Part shown: positions 55,178 through 64,000 of the stretch, piece after piece | Layout: every line of letters starts with the position of its first letter | Numbering within the stretch: the stretch's first letter is position 1 | Assembly (NCBI RefSeq): GCF_014836415.1 | Contig: NZ_JACSQY010000001.1 | Location: forward strand, 62,001 to 126,000 | Reading direction: 5' to 3' | From: Sporosarcina gallistercoris | GTDB lineage: Bacteria; Bacillota; Bacilli; Bacillales_A; Planococcaceae | Length of the DNA stretch: 64,000 nt | The notes under the pieces: model-generated | What the model was told of the DNA's origin: nothing | Seen by the model: only the letters and a program-made list of their open reading frames with translations | Database searches by the model: none | Position numbers and translations under genes: made by a program

Positions 55178-55200
55178 TTAATAGTAATGATTACGATTCA
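55178..55200 (-). promoter_or_regulatory. Zur operator upstream of znuC
   Basis: The 23 bases (read on the reverse strand, beginning TGAATCGTAATCATTAC) match the Bacillus Zur box TAAATCGTAATnATTACGATTTA at nearly all positions, centred about 27 bp before the znuC start. TTGAGT and TATTAA around it with a 16-bp spacer form a plausible promoter. Confidence 0.85.
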
Positions 55201-55261
55201 CTCAAATGATTATAAACCAAATGGCGCGGGCTTACAAATCTAAAGAAAGCTAGGTGACAAG

Positions 55262-55510
55262 TTGGATTACACACGATTGCTGCTGGAGATGAAAAAAAGA
55301 AGCGATGAAGAGATGTTGAAGATGTCTAAGTCCTATGGATTAGACTTCTCTGTCGAGGAGATCAGACTGTTAAGACCGTTGTTGGATGAGATTTCCATGC
55401 ATTGGATCTTAACCGGGGTCCCTGAAAGTTTCATTTCAAAGGTGGAGAGGATTCTAGGTCAGAAACGAACCAATCAGCTGCTGGAAGATTACTTGAATAT
55501 GCGTAAGTAG
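55262..55510 (+). CDS. yqfT: DUF2624 family protein YqfT
   Basis: 82 residues, all-helical, with EEMLKMSKSYGLDFSVEEIRLLRPLLDE and LGQKRTNQLLEDYL, as in YqfT/DUF2624 next to nfo in Bacillus. TTG start preceded by AGGTGACAAG. Divergent from znuC. Function unknown. Confidence 0.85.
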   Translation: MDYTRLLLEMKKRSDEEMLKMSKSYGLDFSVEEIRLLRPLLDEISMHWILTGVPESFISKVERILGQKRTNQLLEDYLNMRK

Positions 55511-55512
55511 GA

Positions 55513-55550
55513 AAAGGCTGTCGAGCAGATCAGCCGCTCGACAGCCTTCT
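55513..55550. terminator. Terminator after yqfT
   Basis: AAGGCTGTCGAGC pairs with GCTCGACAGCCTT; short T-rich tails on both sides. Confidence 0.85.
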
Positions 55551-55598
55551 TCATTAACCGCAAGAAGTCTGGATTGTCTTGATAGGAAATTGAAACTC

Positions 55599-56528
55599 TT
55601 ACCCAGACGTGGTAACGTTTTTCACTTCGTTCATTAATGCGTCACGGTATTTCGTGGTGAATTCTCCGCTTTTCAGCATCATAATTTCTTCTTTATAGGG
55701 TGCCGTTTTGTTTTTCTTGTCCGTTCCAATGAATGGTGTTTCCAGTATCTTCGGAACGTTCGAGAATGATGGATGATGAACAATATAGTGGAGTGGATCA
55801 AAACCGATATTGCCGAATCCGATGTTTTCGTGTCGGTCTTTTCCTGCCCCACAAACATTCTTACTGTCATTGACGTGGATCACAGAAATTCGGTCTCTGC
55901 CAATGAAGTGATCAAATTCTTCCAATACACCTTCGAAATCATTCACGATATCATACCCCGCATCATGCACGTGGCACGTATCAAAACAAATCGAAAGTCG
56001 ATCGTTGTTTTCAACGCCATCGAAAATCCGCGCAAGTTCTTCAAAGCTTCTTCCACACTCAGTCCCTTTACCCGCCATGGTTTCCAAGGCAATCCGGACA
56101 TCTGCGTCTTCCGAAAGAACTTCATTCAATCCTTCGATGATTTTGGCAATTCCTTTGTCTGTGCCTTCACCGACGTGCGCTCCAGGGTGCAAAACAATCT
56201 GATTTGCACCAAGAGCTGCCGTACGTCTTATTTCTTCTTGCAAAAAGTCGACGCCCAATCTGAACGTTTCGGGCTTTACCGTATTTGCGATGTTAATGAT
56301 ATAAGGAGCATGGACGACCATTGAGGATAGCCCGTTTTCTTTCATATGGGCTTGTCCTGCTGCAATGTTCAAGTCTTCAATTGCTTTACGACGCGTATTT
56401 TGCGGAGCTCCTGTATAGATCATGAATGTGGAAGCACCAAATTCGGCAGCATCCTTACTTGAACCAAGTAACATGTCTTTACCACTCATGGATACATGGG
56501 ATCCGAGCAGAATAGGTTGTTCACTCAT
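55599..56528 (-). CDS. nfo: Endonuclease IV (apurinic/apyrimidinic endonuclease)
   Basis: 309 residues, TIM-barrel AP endonuclease with three zinc ions. Metal ligands fall in [54 protein letters not shown] and [22 protein letters not shown]. Cleaves DNA at abasic sites. ATG start overlaps the cshB stop (ATGA). Confidence 0.97.
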   Translation of the reverse strand: MSEQPILLGSHVSMSGKDMLLGSSKDAAEFGASTFMIYTGAPQNTRRKAIEDLNIAAGQAHMKENGLSSMVVHAPYIINIANTVKPETFRLGVDFLQEEIRRTAALGANQIVLHPGAHVGEGTDKGIAKIIEGLNEVLSEDADVRIALETMAGKGTECGRSFEELARIFDGVENNDRLSICFDTCHVHDAGYDIVNDFEGVLEEFDHFIGRDRISVIHVNDSKNVCGAGKDRHENIGFGNIGFDPLHYIVHHPSFSNVPKILETPFIGTDKKNKTAPYKEEIMMLKSGEFTTKYRDALMNEVKNVTTSG

Positions 56529-57820
56529 TTTTTCTTAGTCAATCTCCTTTCACGCTTCTTAAAACGATCCACTTCCTTAGCTCGCTTCTTTTTATATCCC
56601 GGTTTCACTTTTGTCGGTTTACGGATTAAAGAAGCAGCTTTCTTGTCGATATCGTCCTGTTCTTTCGGACGATTTCTTCTTGAATGACGCTCTTTCAGTT
56701 GGGACCATTCCCCATTTTTCACATCTTCGTGTACAAATGGGATCCCCATTTTCTCGATCTTTACGATCGCATCGTCTTCAGAAGGGTCAAATAATGTGAT
56801 TGCGACCCCTTCTAATCCAGCCCGCGCCGTACGACCAACACGGTGAATATAGAATTCCAGATCTTCCGGAAGCTCATAGTTGATGACGTGACTTACACCA
56901 GGGATATCGATTCCGCGCGCAGCTAAGTCTGTAGCTACAATGAATTGATACTCCAAGTCACGGATTTGTTTCATCATGCGTGTACGTTCGCGAGCATTCA
57001 AATCACCATGGATTTTCCCGGTTTTAACACCTTGAGCAGCTAGATAACCCGCAAGTTCATCTGCATTTTGCTTTGTATTGGTGAATATGATTGCCAAATA
57101 TGGATTGATCGCCTGGATGACGTTCAAGAGTTTCTTTTTGCGATCCATTCCTCGTACTGGAACGAGTGAATAATGCATGCCTTCTGTCAATGGCTTCTTC
57201 GTCCCGAGTTGAATATGAACCGGTGAGTCCATATACTTCGCAAGAAACGGCTTCAGCTTTTCCGGGATGGTCGCAGAGAAAACATACATCTCCAAGTCAC
57301 TTGGCATTTTGCCTGCAAATTGGTCAATGTCTTCAATGAAGCCCATGTCAAACGCAAGGTCTGCTTCGTCGATGACGAGAATGCGGGCTGTATGAATGGC
57401 TAACGCTCCTGTGTCCGACATATCCCGGATACGTCCAGGTGTGCCGACAACTACATGAGGGTTGGATTTCAATTTATCAGCAGAACGTTTCTTATCTGTT
57501 CCGCCGATCAATAGGCTTGTGCGGACTTCTGAAGAAGCAGTCAGTTTTTTCAGTTCATCAAACAACTGAATAGCAAGCTCCCGTGTAGGTGCTGTAATCA
57601 CCGCTTGAAGTTCATCCACATCTGTATTAACACGTTGGAGAATCGGAATCAGGAAGCTGTGGGACTTTCCTGTTCCTGTATGTGCTTGCCCGATTGCGCT
57701 TTGACCTTTTAAAACGAGCGGAATCATCTCCTTCTGGATGGGGGTTGGGCTTGTGAAGCCCATCTGTTCTATCGCTTCGCGAAGAAACGGTTTAAATTGG
57801 TAATCAGTATATCTAGACAT
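56525..57820 (-). CDS. cshB: DEAD-box RNA helicase CshB
   Basis: 431 residues. Q motif [12 protein letters not shown], motif I AHTGTGKS (46-53), Ia [44 protein letters not shown] and [12 protein letters not shown] are intact. The C-terminal tail (about 375-431) is strongly basic ([26 protein letters not shown]), suited to RNA binding. Cold-shock related in B. subtilis (YqfR). Coupled with nfo. Confidence 0.95.
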   Translation of the reverse strand: MSRYTDYQFKPFLREAIEQMGFTSPTPIQKEMIPLVLKGQSAIGQAHTGTGKSHSFLIPILQRVNTDVDELQAVITAPTRELAIQLFDELKKLTASSEVRTSLLIGGTDKKRSADKLKSNPHVVVGTPGRIRDMSDTGALAIHTARILVIDEADLAFDMGFIEDIDQFAGKMPSDLEMYVFSATIPEKLKPFLAKYMDSPVHIQLGTKKPLTEGMHYSLVPVRGMDRKKKLLNVIQAINPYLAIIFTNTKQNADELAGYLAAQGVKTGKIHGDLNARERTRMMKQIRDLEYQFIVATDLAARGIDIPGVSHVINYELPEDLEFYIHRVGRTARAGLEGVAITLFDPSEDDAIVKIEKMGIPFVHEDVKNGEWSQLKERHSRRNRPKEQDDIDKKAASLIRKPTKVKPGYKKKRAKEVDRFKKRERRLTKKK

Positions 57821-57931
57821 GTTCGTGTCCTCCTATTCATTCGTTCATTGTAGCACGAAACTGTACCGCTGGTTGTTTTTTTCGCATAGGATACATTATA
57901 GACAAAGTACTCTTTGGGAAAGGAGATAATT

Positions 57932-58411
57932 ATGAGATATCAATCTTTTTATCCATTTGCCAATCAGCAGCGGCAAGCTCCTGCTGGCCAGCAGATGTTT
58001 CGCGGAAACTTTCAGCAGGCAACCCCTTTTATGCAAGGACCTGCGACACCATTTTCACCTAATCAAGCAAATCAGCCGCCTTCCCCATTCGGAATGGATC
58101 CCGGGTTTGGCGGTCAGCAGCAAGCACAAGGCGGATCACCTGCAGGGGCTGGCCTCTCAAAACCAGAAATGTATATGGAAACCGCCAATCGCCTTATGAC
58201 GACTGTGCAACAATATGCACCTATCATACAACAGTTTGCACCGATGATTCAAAATATACCTGCCATGTGGAAATTGTATCGCGGATTCCAATCCCTCCCG
58301 GATGCAGGGGTAGCAGGGGCATCTGCGGCAGCAACTGTTGCACGAGGAACAGCACCTGTCGCCTCGGGACCGTTGCCGTCTGTGCCTAAAGTGTTCCAGC
58401 CACCAATCTAA
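57932..58411 (+). CDS. yqfQ: YqfQ/VrrA-like Gln- and Pro-rich protein
   Basis: 159 residues. The N-terminal half is rich in Gln, Gly, Pro and Phe; the C-terminal half has MYMETANRLMTTVQQYAPIIQQFAPMIQNIPAMWKLYRGFQSLPD, the YqfQ/VrrA signature. ATG with AAAGGAG upstream. In B. subtilis yqfQ lies beside ispH and cshB and is linked to spores; the exact role is unknown. Confidence 0.87.
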   Translation: MRYQSFYPFANQQRQAPAGQQMFRGNFQQATPFMQGPATPFSPNQANQPPSPFGMDPGFGGQQQAQGGSPAGAGLSKPEMYMETANRLMTTVQQYAPIIQQFAPMIQNIPAMWKLYRGFQSLPDAGVAGASAAATVARGTAPVASGPLPSVPKVFQPPI

Positions 58412-58415
58412 GATT

Positions 58416-58444
58416 TTGTACCTTTTGGCCATCTCCGCTATAAT
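58416..58444 (+). promoter_or_regulatory. Sigma-A promoter of ispH
   Basis: TTGTAC (58416-58421) and TATAAT (58439-58444), 17 bp apart, about 33 bp upstream of the ispH start. Confidence 0.8.
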
Positions 58445-58477
58445 AGGGTTAGATCCCTTTAGAGGAGTGAGCTTAGA

Positions 58478-59449
58478 ATGGAAGTATTGAAGATTTCCCC
58501 GCGTGGTTATTGTTACGGGGTCGTCGATGCAATGGTGATTGCTAGAAATGCGGCACTCGACGAATCATTGCCGAGACCGATTTATATATTGGGCATGATT
58601 GTACACAACAAGCATGTGACGGATGCGTTCGAGGAAGATGGCATCATCACTTTAGAAGGAAATAACCGTCTCGAGATTCTCAACCAAGTTGAAACAGGTA
58701 CTGTAATATTCACAGCACACGGAGTCTCTCCTGAAGTACGTGAACTTGCGCGTAAAAAAGGGCTCGTTTCCATCGACGCTACGTGTCCTGACGTAACGGT
58801 CACCCATGACCTGATTCGCGAGAAGACGGCTGAAGGCTATGATATCATCTATATCGGCAAGGCACATCATCCGGAGCCTGAAGGTGCTCTTGGTGTTGCT
58901 CCTGGAAAGGTCCACTTAGTGGAAAATAGCGAGGATATCGAGCAGTTAACTCTTCATAACGACAAATTGCTTGTAACAAACCAGACAACTATGAGCCAAT
59001 GGGATGTCGTCCATCTCATGGAAGACCTGAAAAAGAAATATCCTCACATCGAAGTGCACAAAGAAATTTGTATGGCGACTCAAGTTAGACAAGAGGCAGT
59101 TGCAGAGCAAGCGGGCGAAGCAGACTTGCTGATTGTAGTCGGTGATCCGAAGAGCAATAACTCCAATCGTTTGACACAAGTTTCTGTTGAAATTGCGAAT
59201 ACCCCTTCATATCGAATTTCAGATGTCTCTGAGATTGAGTTAAGTTGGTTGGAAGGAGTCGAACGCGTGGCTGTCACGGCAGGTGCATCCACTCCTACAT
59301 TAATCGTTCGTGAAGTGATCGAATTCCTGACTAAATATGACCCTGCAGATCCATCCACTCATAGTGCAGAGCGGAAGTTTGACTTGAACCGATTATTACC
59401 GAAGATTAAAAACCCGACACCTGTTACTCGAATTGAACCGTATGTTTAA
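58478..59449 (+). CDS. ispH: 4-hydroxy-3-methylbut-2-enyl diphosphate reductase
   Basis: 323 residues. The iron-sulfur cysteines are Cys12 (PRGYCYGV), the Cys in [12 protein letters not shown] and the Cys in [23 protein letters not shown] and [10 protein letters not shown] are substrate-binding His motifs, and [14 protein letters not shown] is typical. Last step of the MEP pathway. ATG with AGAGGAG upstream. Confidence 0.97.
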   Translation: MEVLKISPRGYCYGVVDAMVIARNAALDESLPRPIYILGMIVHNKHVTDAFEEDGIITLEGNNRLEILNQVETGTVIFTAHGVSPEVRELARKKGLVSIDATCPDVTVTHDLIREKTAEGYDIIYIGKAHHPEPEGALGVAPGKVHLVENSEDIEQLTLHNDKLLVTNQTTMSQWDVVHLMEDLKKKYPHIEVHKEICMATQVRQEAVAEQAGEADLLIVVGDPKSNNSNRLTQVSVEIANTPSYRISDVSEIELSWLEGVERVAVTAGASTPTLIVREVIEFLTKYDPADPSTHSAERKFDLNRLLPKIKNPTPVTRIEPYV

Positions 59450-59455
59450 ACCAGT

Positions 59456-59486
59456 AAATCCCCCAGCTTCACTGGGGGATTTTTTA
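59456..59486. terminator. ispH terminator
   Basis: AAATCCCCCAG pairs with CTGGGGGATTT around a 5-nt loop with T run; it overlaps the end of the convergent yqfO. Confidence 0.92.
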
Positions 59487-60293
59487 AATAAAAGTAAACG
59501 GTTCTGTATTGATCCGGGATTGTAAAAAGGTCACATTGTAGTGACGCTCTTCACATGCGGCTGTCATATGTTCTGCGACCCCTTGGATCATCACTTTTTC
59601 AACGTTATGACCAGGGTCTACAACACATAAGTCGATCGCTTCGGCATCTTGAGCGACATGGTAATACAAATCACCAGTAACGAATACGTCAGCTCCAGCA
59701 CGTTTAGCGGCATAGATATATTTGTTGCCATCTCCACCTAAAACACCCACTTTTCTTATCAGCCGGTTTTTATCCCCTACTATCCGAACTGCAGGCACCT
59801 CTAATTTCTCTTTCACATGAAGGGCAAACCGTTCAAGCGTCATACTGGAAGATAACAACCCTATTCTTCCTAACCCATACTCCTGCTCAGAATCACCAGA
59901 GGTACGCTCAATTATTTTCAATTCAGTGAGTCCTAGTTTTGCAGCTAGCAGATCATTCACCCCACCACTTGCAATGTCCAAGTTCGTGTGAGCAGCATAA
60001 ACGGACAAATCGTTTTTAATGCATTTCTCAATCATTCGTCCTTGCGGTGTATCCGTTAAAATATGTTTTGCTGGTCTAAACAACGGGGGGTGGTGGGCGA
60101 TGATAAGCGTGGCGCCTCGTTCAACCGCTTCATCGATAACCGCTTCATTCACATCTAACGTTACCAGGACTGTGTCGACCGGACGATTCAGTTGACCAAT
60201 ATGTAAACCGATGGGATCCCCTTCCATTGCTAACTTTTTCGGAGACCACTCTTCAAACAACTGGATGATTTCATGACCATTTACGTTCTTCAT
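59484..60293 (-). CDS. yqfO: Nif3-like dinuclear metal center protein YqfO (short form)
   Basis: 269 residues. Metal ligands are in IIAHHPPLFRP, YAAHTNLDIASGGVND and FVTGDLYYHVAQDA with the Asp/Glu at CVVDPGHNVEK. It lacks the roughly 100-residue PII-like insertion found in the middle of the 373-residue B. subtilis YqfO and is thus closer in length to E. coli YbgI. ATG start overlaps trmK (ATGA). Function not established. Confidence 0.92.
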   Translation of the reverse strand: MKNVNGHEIIQLFEEWSPKKLAMEGDPIGLHIGQLNRPVDTVLVTLDVNEAVIDEAVERGATLIIAHHPPLFRPAKHILTDTPQGRMIEKCIKNDLSVYAAHTNLDIASGGVNDLLAAKLGLTELKIIERTSGDSEQEYGLGRIGLLSSSMTLERFALHVKEKLEVPAVRIVGDKNRLIRKVGVLGGDGNKYIYAAKRAGADVFVTGDLYYHVAQDAEAIDLCVVDPGHNVEKVMIQGVAEHMTAACEERHYNVTFLQSRINTEPFTFI

Positions 60294-60988
60294 GACTTCA
60301 ATCCCCTTTCAATCAATTCCTTCGTAGCACTCAATTGCTGACGTTTTGCTTTCGCCTCTTCAGATTGAGCAGAATGTGTCAGCACTTGTATCACACGTTC
60401 TATCTCATTTAGTTCTCCTTGCCATTTCTCTTGAAATACAGGAGAACATTCTTTAAGAAGAATCGGCCCCATTAGTAACTCTTCAGGATTGTAAGACTCC
60501 TCTCCTCGTTCTAGCACAAGAATCTCATAGATTTTGTGATCTTCTTTAAGGATCGCTTCATTCACGATTTTCCATGAATGGCTGACTGCCCAATCACGTA
60601 TAGCCTTAGCATGTATATTCGGCTGGACAATAATTCGGTTCACTCCAGATAATCTTTCCAGATCATTCTCTAAAATCGTGGCAATTAAGGACCCGCCCAT
60701 CCCGGCAATGCTCACATTTTCGACCCCATCCTCAGGCAAGATCGCTTGTAGCCCATTTGCGAGTCGTACAATGATTTTATCTGTTAACCCTTCCTTCGCA
60801 ACATTCCGCTTGGCTGATTCAAAAGGACCTTTTACAACCTCACCCGCAATGGCTCGAGATATCTGGCCTTTTTGTATGAGCCAGCATGGTAAATAAGCAT
60901 GGTCACTTCCGATATCTGCAAGGACAGTTCCTTGTTCAGCAAATGATGCGACCAGACGTAATCGCTCTGATAAATTTTTCGCGTTCAC
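60290..60988 (-). CDS. trmK: tRNA (adenine-22-N1)-methyltransferase TrmK
   Basis: 232 residues. N-terminal SAM-dependent methyltransferase domain with VLADIGSDHAYLPCWLI and the catalytic-region IAGMGGSLIATIL and RIIVQPNIHA; the C-terminal part is a coiled coil (ELNEIERVIQVLTHSAQSEEAKAKRQQL). Start at the GTG before NAKNLSERL, eight bases after AAAGGTGG. Methylates A22 in tRNA-Ser and tRNA-Tyr in B. subtilis. Confidence 0.94.
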   Translation of the reverse strand: MNAKNLSERLRLVASFAEQGTVLADIGSDHAYLPCWLIQKGQISRAIAGEVVKGPFESAKRNVAKEGLTDKIIVRLANGLQAILPEDGVENVSIAGMGGSLIATILENDLERLSGVNRIIVQPNIHAKAIRDWAVSHSWKIVNEAILKEDHKIYEILVLERGEESYNPEELLMGPILLKECSPVFQEKWQGELNEIERVIQVLTHSAQSEEAKAKRQQLSATKELIERGLKS

Positions 60989-61074
60989 TATTTGTTCCAC
61001 CTTTCAGCAGACGTACACACAACCGTCGACTTCTTCAATTCATCTTATCGAAAATGGGGATTTTTTGCACGCAT

Positions 61075-61122
61075 CAAACAAAAGAGCAACCAGGCAGCGG
61101 AGTTCCGCCACTCTGATTGCTC
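61075..61122 (-). terminator. cccA terminator
   Basis: Reverse-strand GAGCAA...TTGCTC stem with an inner CAG/CTG and GGCGGA/CCGCT helix and TTTTGTTTG after it. The stem is interrupted. Confidence 0.75.
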
Positions 61123-61131
61123 TCCAGATTA

Positions 61132-61506
61132 TTATTTTAGAGTTAGAATGTAATCGACCATCGCATCGATGTTCTCATCAGGGATGAGTCCACCAGGCAT
61201 GCCGCCTTTACCATTCTTGATGATTTCGTGAAGCTCTTTAGCATCCTTATCTTCACCGTGAAGACTTGGACCAACAGCTCCTTCTAGATCTCCACCGTGA
61301 CAACCGATACATTTTTGCTGAGCAACAGCTTCAGCATCGAATTCAGCAGATGCGCTTTCATCATCTTTCGCACCTTCTTCAGTTGCTTCGCCATCAGCAT
61401 CGGCAATTTCTTTCTTCTGATCAATACCATAAAGGGACATGAAGAAAATGAGTCCGATACCTAGTGCGAAAATCAAAATATAAGGAACAACAGGATTTTT
61501 ACTCAA
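61132..61506 (-). CDS. cccA: Membrane-anchored cytochrome c-550
   Basis: 124 residues: one membrane anchor (about 7-27), an acidic Asp/Glu/Ala linker (about 33-60), and a class I cytochrome c domain with CIGCHGGDLEG haem site and axial Met (GKGGMPGG). TTG start nine bases after GGAGG. It carries electrons outside the membrane. Next to trmK as in B. subtilis. Confidence 0.94.
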   Translation of the reverse strand: MSKNPVVPYILIFALGIGLIFFMSLYGIDQKKEIADADGEATEEGAKDDESASAEFDAEAVAQQKCIGCHGGDLEGAVGPSLHGEDKDAKELHEIIKNGKGGMPGGLIPDENIDAMVDYILTLK

Positions 61507-61651
61507 CGAACTTAACCTCCTTCACCAGAAACTATTCTGTAGTATATAGTGCACAACTCTTATTGTACTGTATTCCGGATAAAATCGAAAGACTTATCAA
61601 TAGACTTTTCTCTTTTGTGACATTTTGGACATACTTTGTGAACTTTTTTCG

Positions 61652-62794
61652 TTAACACCCGATTTGCCGCGCAATGACCATATGTTGGACTTCAGAAGTT
61701 CCTTCTCCAATTTCCAATAACTTTGCATCCCGCATATATCGCTCTACTTCGTATTCACGCATATACCCGTAACCACCATGGATTTGAATGGCTTCGTCTG
61801 CCACTTCCATTGCAATCTCGGATGCGTATAATTTACACATCGCAGCCTCTTTTGTAAATGGCTTCCCTTCGTCTTTCAACCAAGCTGCCTTGTAGACCAT
61901 ATTTCTTGCCAGCTCAATTTTCAACGCCATATCCGCGAGTTTGAATTGTGTCACCTGGAACTCGGACAGCGACTTACCGAACTGTTTGCGCTCTTTTGCA
62001 TATTGCATAGCTCGATCGTATGCCGCTTGAGCAATTCCAACTGCCATGGCTCCTATCCCGATCCGCCCGCCGTCTAATGTAACTAAGAATTGACGGAATC
62101 CGTTTCCTTTAGTTCCGAGGAGGTTCTCCTCAGGTACTTGTACATTCTCCATGACGAGTTCCGTCGTATTGGAAGCATGTAATCCCATCTTTTCATAGTT
62201 ATCAATCACTTTGAATCCTTCTGCATCTGTAGGAACGATAATTGCACTAATTTCCTTTCCGCCTTTTTCCGTCTTGCCAGTTATAGCCGTCAACGCAAGA
62301 TTTTTAGCGTAACTGGCATTTGTAATATACACTTTTGAACCGTTGATCGTATAGGTTCCATCTTCAAGCTTAGCGGTTGTTTGCGTACCCCCTGCGTCGG
62401 ATCCAGCATTCGGTTCTGTCAACCCGAATGCACCAAATGATGTCCCTTCACAGATTGGCCGTAAATATTTCTGTTTTTGTTCTTCTGTTCCGAATAGGCT
62501 CAGAGGTGCCCCACCAAGCGAAATATGAGCAGAGTAGGTAATCCCTGTGGACGCACAAGCCCGGCTCAACTCTTCCGTCACGATAGCAAAACTGATTGTG
62601 TCTGCCCCTGCTCCCCCATACTCTTCTGAAAATGGAAGTCCCATCATTCCCATTTCAGAAAGTTGTTTAAAGATCTCTTCAGGAAACTCATTCGTTCGAT
62701 CCCGCTCAATTGCACCTGGTGCGACAACTTCGTTAGCGAACTCTCGAATTGTCCGCTGTATCATTTGTTGTTCTGAAGTTAAATTGAAATCCAT
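61652..62794 (-). CDS. Acyl-CoA dehydrogenase
   Basis: 380 residues, normal length. FGLTEPNAGSDAGG and VYITNASYAKN bind FAD and substrate; IQIHGGYGYMREYEVERYMRDAK and EIGEGTSEVQHMVIAR contain the FAD contacts and the catalytic Glu position (GEGTSE). Short- or branched-chain acyl-CoA is likely given the branched-chain pathway in the window, but the substrate is not proven. ATG chosen with AAAGGGGA upstream; the long ORF upstream lacks a start. A cre site lies upstream. Confidence 0.93.
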   Translation of the reverse strand: MDFNLTSEQQMIQRTIREFANEVVAPGAIERDRTNEFPEEIFKQLSEMGMMGLPFSEEYGGAGADTISFAIVTEELSRACASTGITYSAHISLGGAPLSLFGTEEQKQKYLRPICEGTSFGAFGLTEPNAGSDAGGTQTTAKLEDGTYTINGSKVYITNASYAKNLALTAITGKTEKGGKEISAIIVPTDAEGFKVIDNYEKMGLHASNTTELVMENVQVPEENLLGTKGNGFRQFLVTLDGGRIGIGAMAVGIAQAAYDRAMQYAKERKQFGKSLSEFQVTQFKLADMALKIELARNMVYKAAWLKDEGKPFTKEAAMCKLYASEIAMEVADEAIQIHGGYGYMREYEVERYMRDAKLLEIGEGTSEVQHMVIARQIGC

Positions 62795-62810
62795 TATGAC
62801 ATCCCCTTTT

Positions 62811-62824
62811 TGTGAACGCTTACA
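62811..62824 (-). promoter_or_regulatory. CcpA operator (cre) of the acyl-CoA dehydrogenase gene
   Basis: TGTAAGCGTTCACA on the reverse strand matches the cre consensus TGWAANCGNTNWCA at all positions. It lies just downstream of a TATAAT (62831-62836), where bound CcpA would block transcription start. Confidence 0.8.
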
Positions 62825-62830
62825 AATCTC

Positions 62831-62836
62831 ATTATA
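62831..62836 (-). promoter_or_regulatory. -10 element of the acyl-CoA dehydrogenase promoter
   Basis: Consensus TATAAT on the reverse strand, 37 bp upstream of the ATG; the -35 region (TATCAA 17 bp further) is weak. Confidence 0.5.
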
Positions 62837-62877
62837 CAGAATTAGCGGATAGTTTGATAGAAAAAAAGGATTTTTGC

Positions 62878-63435
62878 TCAATAATATATGAGCAAAAATC
62901 CAATAATCATCAGTAAACCTGCAGCGCCTGAAATTGTAAAATACAAAAGCTTGAGCAAGCGCCCTGCAAATAGCCATAAAATGCTATTCAACATAAGAAT
63001 GCCTACTAACACCATCGTCTCATTTTCAAAGAAAACAAACAATACTTTGAGTGATATCCCGAGTAACATGAAGGCTGCAATAATATAAGTAAAAGGTATA
63101 AGCGCGGAACGGAATGGTTGACTGAACATTACTTTTACAAGTAAACCGATTACAAATATGGAAGCAATCGATATCATAATTACAGGGTAATTTCCAACTA
63201 TAAACATTAAAGCGGAAAGACCTGTTGCTAAAAATACTAATAAGATCATTTTCTTCGTGACCGAGGACCGCTCTTTTTCAAGGACGGCTTTTTCAATTTT
63301 TTCATCCGCTGCTGCGTCTGCATCCCCTTGAGCGTATAACGTAATTAAGAAATCACAATAATGCTCTGGCAAAAGACGATTCTTTTTCCAATAATGTATT
63401 TCGGACATTATGATTCGTTTACGTTGTGAATTCAT
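62878..63435 (-). CDS. Uncharacterised polytopic membrane protein
   Basis: 185 residues. A soluble N-terminal part (about 1-55, EIHYWKKNRLLPEHYCDFLITLYAQGD) is followed by six hydrophobic segments with an alternating pattern to the C-terminus. ATG with AAGGAGAG upstream. The N-terminal sequence resembles the opening of DUF2157-type membrane proteins, but I do not recognise the family for certain. Lies between sigA and the acyl-CoA dehydrogenase gene. Confidence 0.8.
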   Translation of the reverse strand: MNSQRKRIIMSEIHYWKKNRLLPEHYCDFLITLYAQGDADAAADEKIEKAVLEKERSSVTKKMILLVFLATGLSALMFIVGNYPVIMISIASIFVIGLLVKVMFSQPFRSALIPFTYIIAAFMLLGISLKVLFVFFENETMVLVGILMLNSILWLFAGRLLKLLYFTISGAAGLLMIIGFLLIYY

Positions 63436-63459
63436 AAACGGTCTCTCCTTCTACTGAAA

Positions 63460-63491
63460 AAAGACACCGGCAAGGAATTTGCACGGTGCCA
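63460..63491 (-). terminator. sigA terminator
   Basis: Reverse-strand GGCACCG pairs with CGGTGTC around a 14-nt loop, followed by TTTTTTC, directly after sigA. Confidence 0.8.
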
Positions 63492-63497
63492 TTTTTC

Positions 63498-64000
<503 letters not shown>

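Overview
The window looks like a chromosomal backbone segment of a low-to-moderate GC, endospore-forming Bacillales bacterium, most likely a Planococcaceae member of the Sporosarcina type. The evidence is sporulation genes (spo0A, spoIVB, a reduced spoIIIA operon), a complete comG competence operon, and a gene order that follows the B. subtilis bkd-spo0A-recN-dxs-acc-efp-gcv-comG-sodA-zur-ispH-sigA region with many B. subtilis genes absent. The genus is inferred from gene content and protein resemblance; no search was run. I saw no rRNA, tRNA, CRISPR array, IS element or prophage.

Layout. 1-6.4 kb: branched-chain acyl-CoA (bkd) operon, reverse strand, led by a BkdR regulator whose AAA+ domain is degenerate. 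6.4-11.4 kb: small YqzF-like gene, glycerophosphodiesterase, FapA-family protein, spo0A and spoIVB. 11.5-22.8 kb: a long reverse-strand housekeeping run (recN, argR, tlyA, dxs, ispA, xseB, xseA, folD, nusB, yqhY, accC, accB). 22.9-25.7 kb: spoIIIA operon reduced to AC-AD-AE-(AF remnant)-AG-AH, with no spoIIIAA or spoIIIAB. 25.7-28.3 kb: efp, yqhT, aroQ, yqhR. 28.5-35.2 kb: yqhQ, lipM, yqhL and the glycine cleavage operon behind a glycine riboswitch. 35.2-39.5 kb: comGA-GG followed by aroK. 39.7-48.5 kb: small conserved membrane genes, metallohydrolase, LTA-synthase-like enzyme, folate ligase, rpmG, yqzD/yqzC-like pair, pbpA, sodA, yqgC. 48.6-55.5 kb: phosphate transporter, ispG, nucleotidase and a Zur-controlled zinc uptake operon. 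55.6-64 kb: nfo, cshB, ispH, yqfO, trmK, cytochrome c, a CcpA-site-bearing acyl-CoA dehydrogenase, and the 3' end of sigA.

How the genes work together. The bkd operon supplies branched-chain acyl-CoA primers and accBC the malonyl-CoA needed for fatty acid synthesis; the acyl-CoA dehydrogenase at 62 kb degrades acyl-CoAs and carries a perfect cre operator. dxs, ispA, ispG and ispH cover four steps of MEP isoprenoid synthesis and prenyl extension. gcvT-PA-PB with lipM couples glycine breakdown to lipoyl supply, and folD and the 5-formyl-THF ligase handle the one-carbon folates. spo0A with its own boxes, spoIVB and the spoIIIA genes mark sporulation.

Most genes are ordinary. The most unusual points are the BkdR with the sigma-54-contacting loop and arginine fingers lost, in an operon with a sigma-A-like promoter and no room for a -24/-12 promoter, and the stripped-down spoIIIA operon with an ATG-less spoIIIAF remnant.
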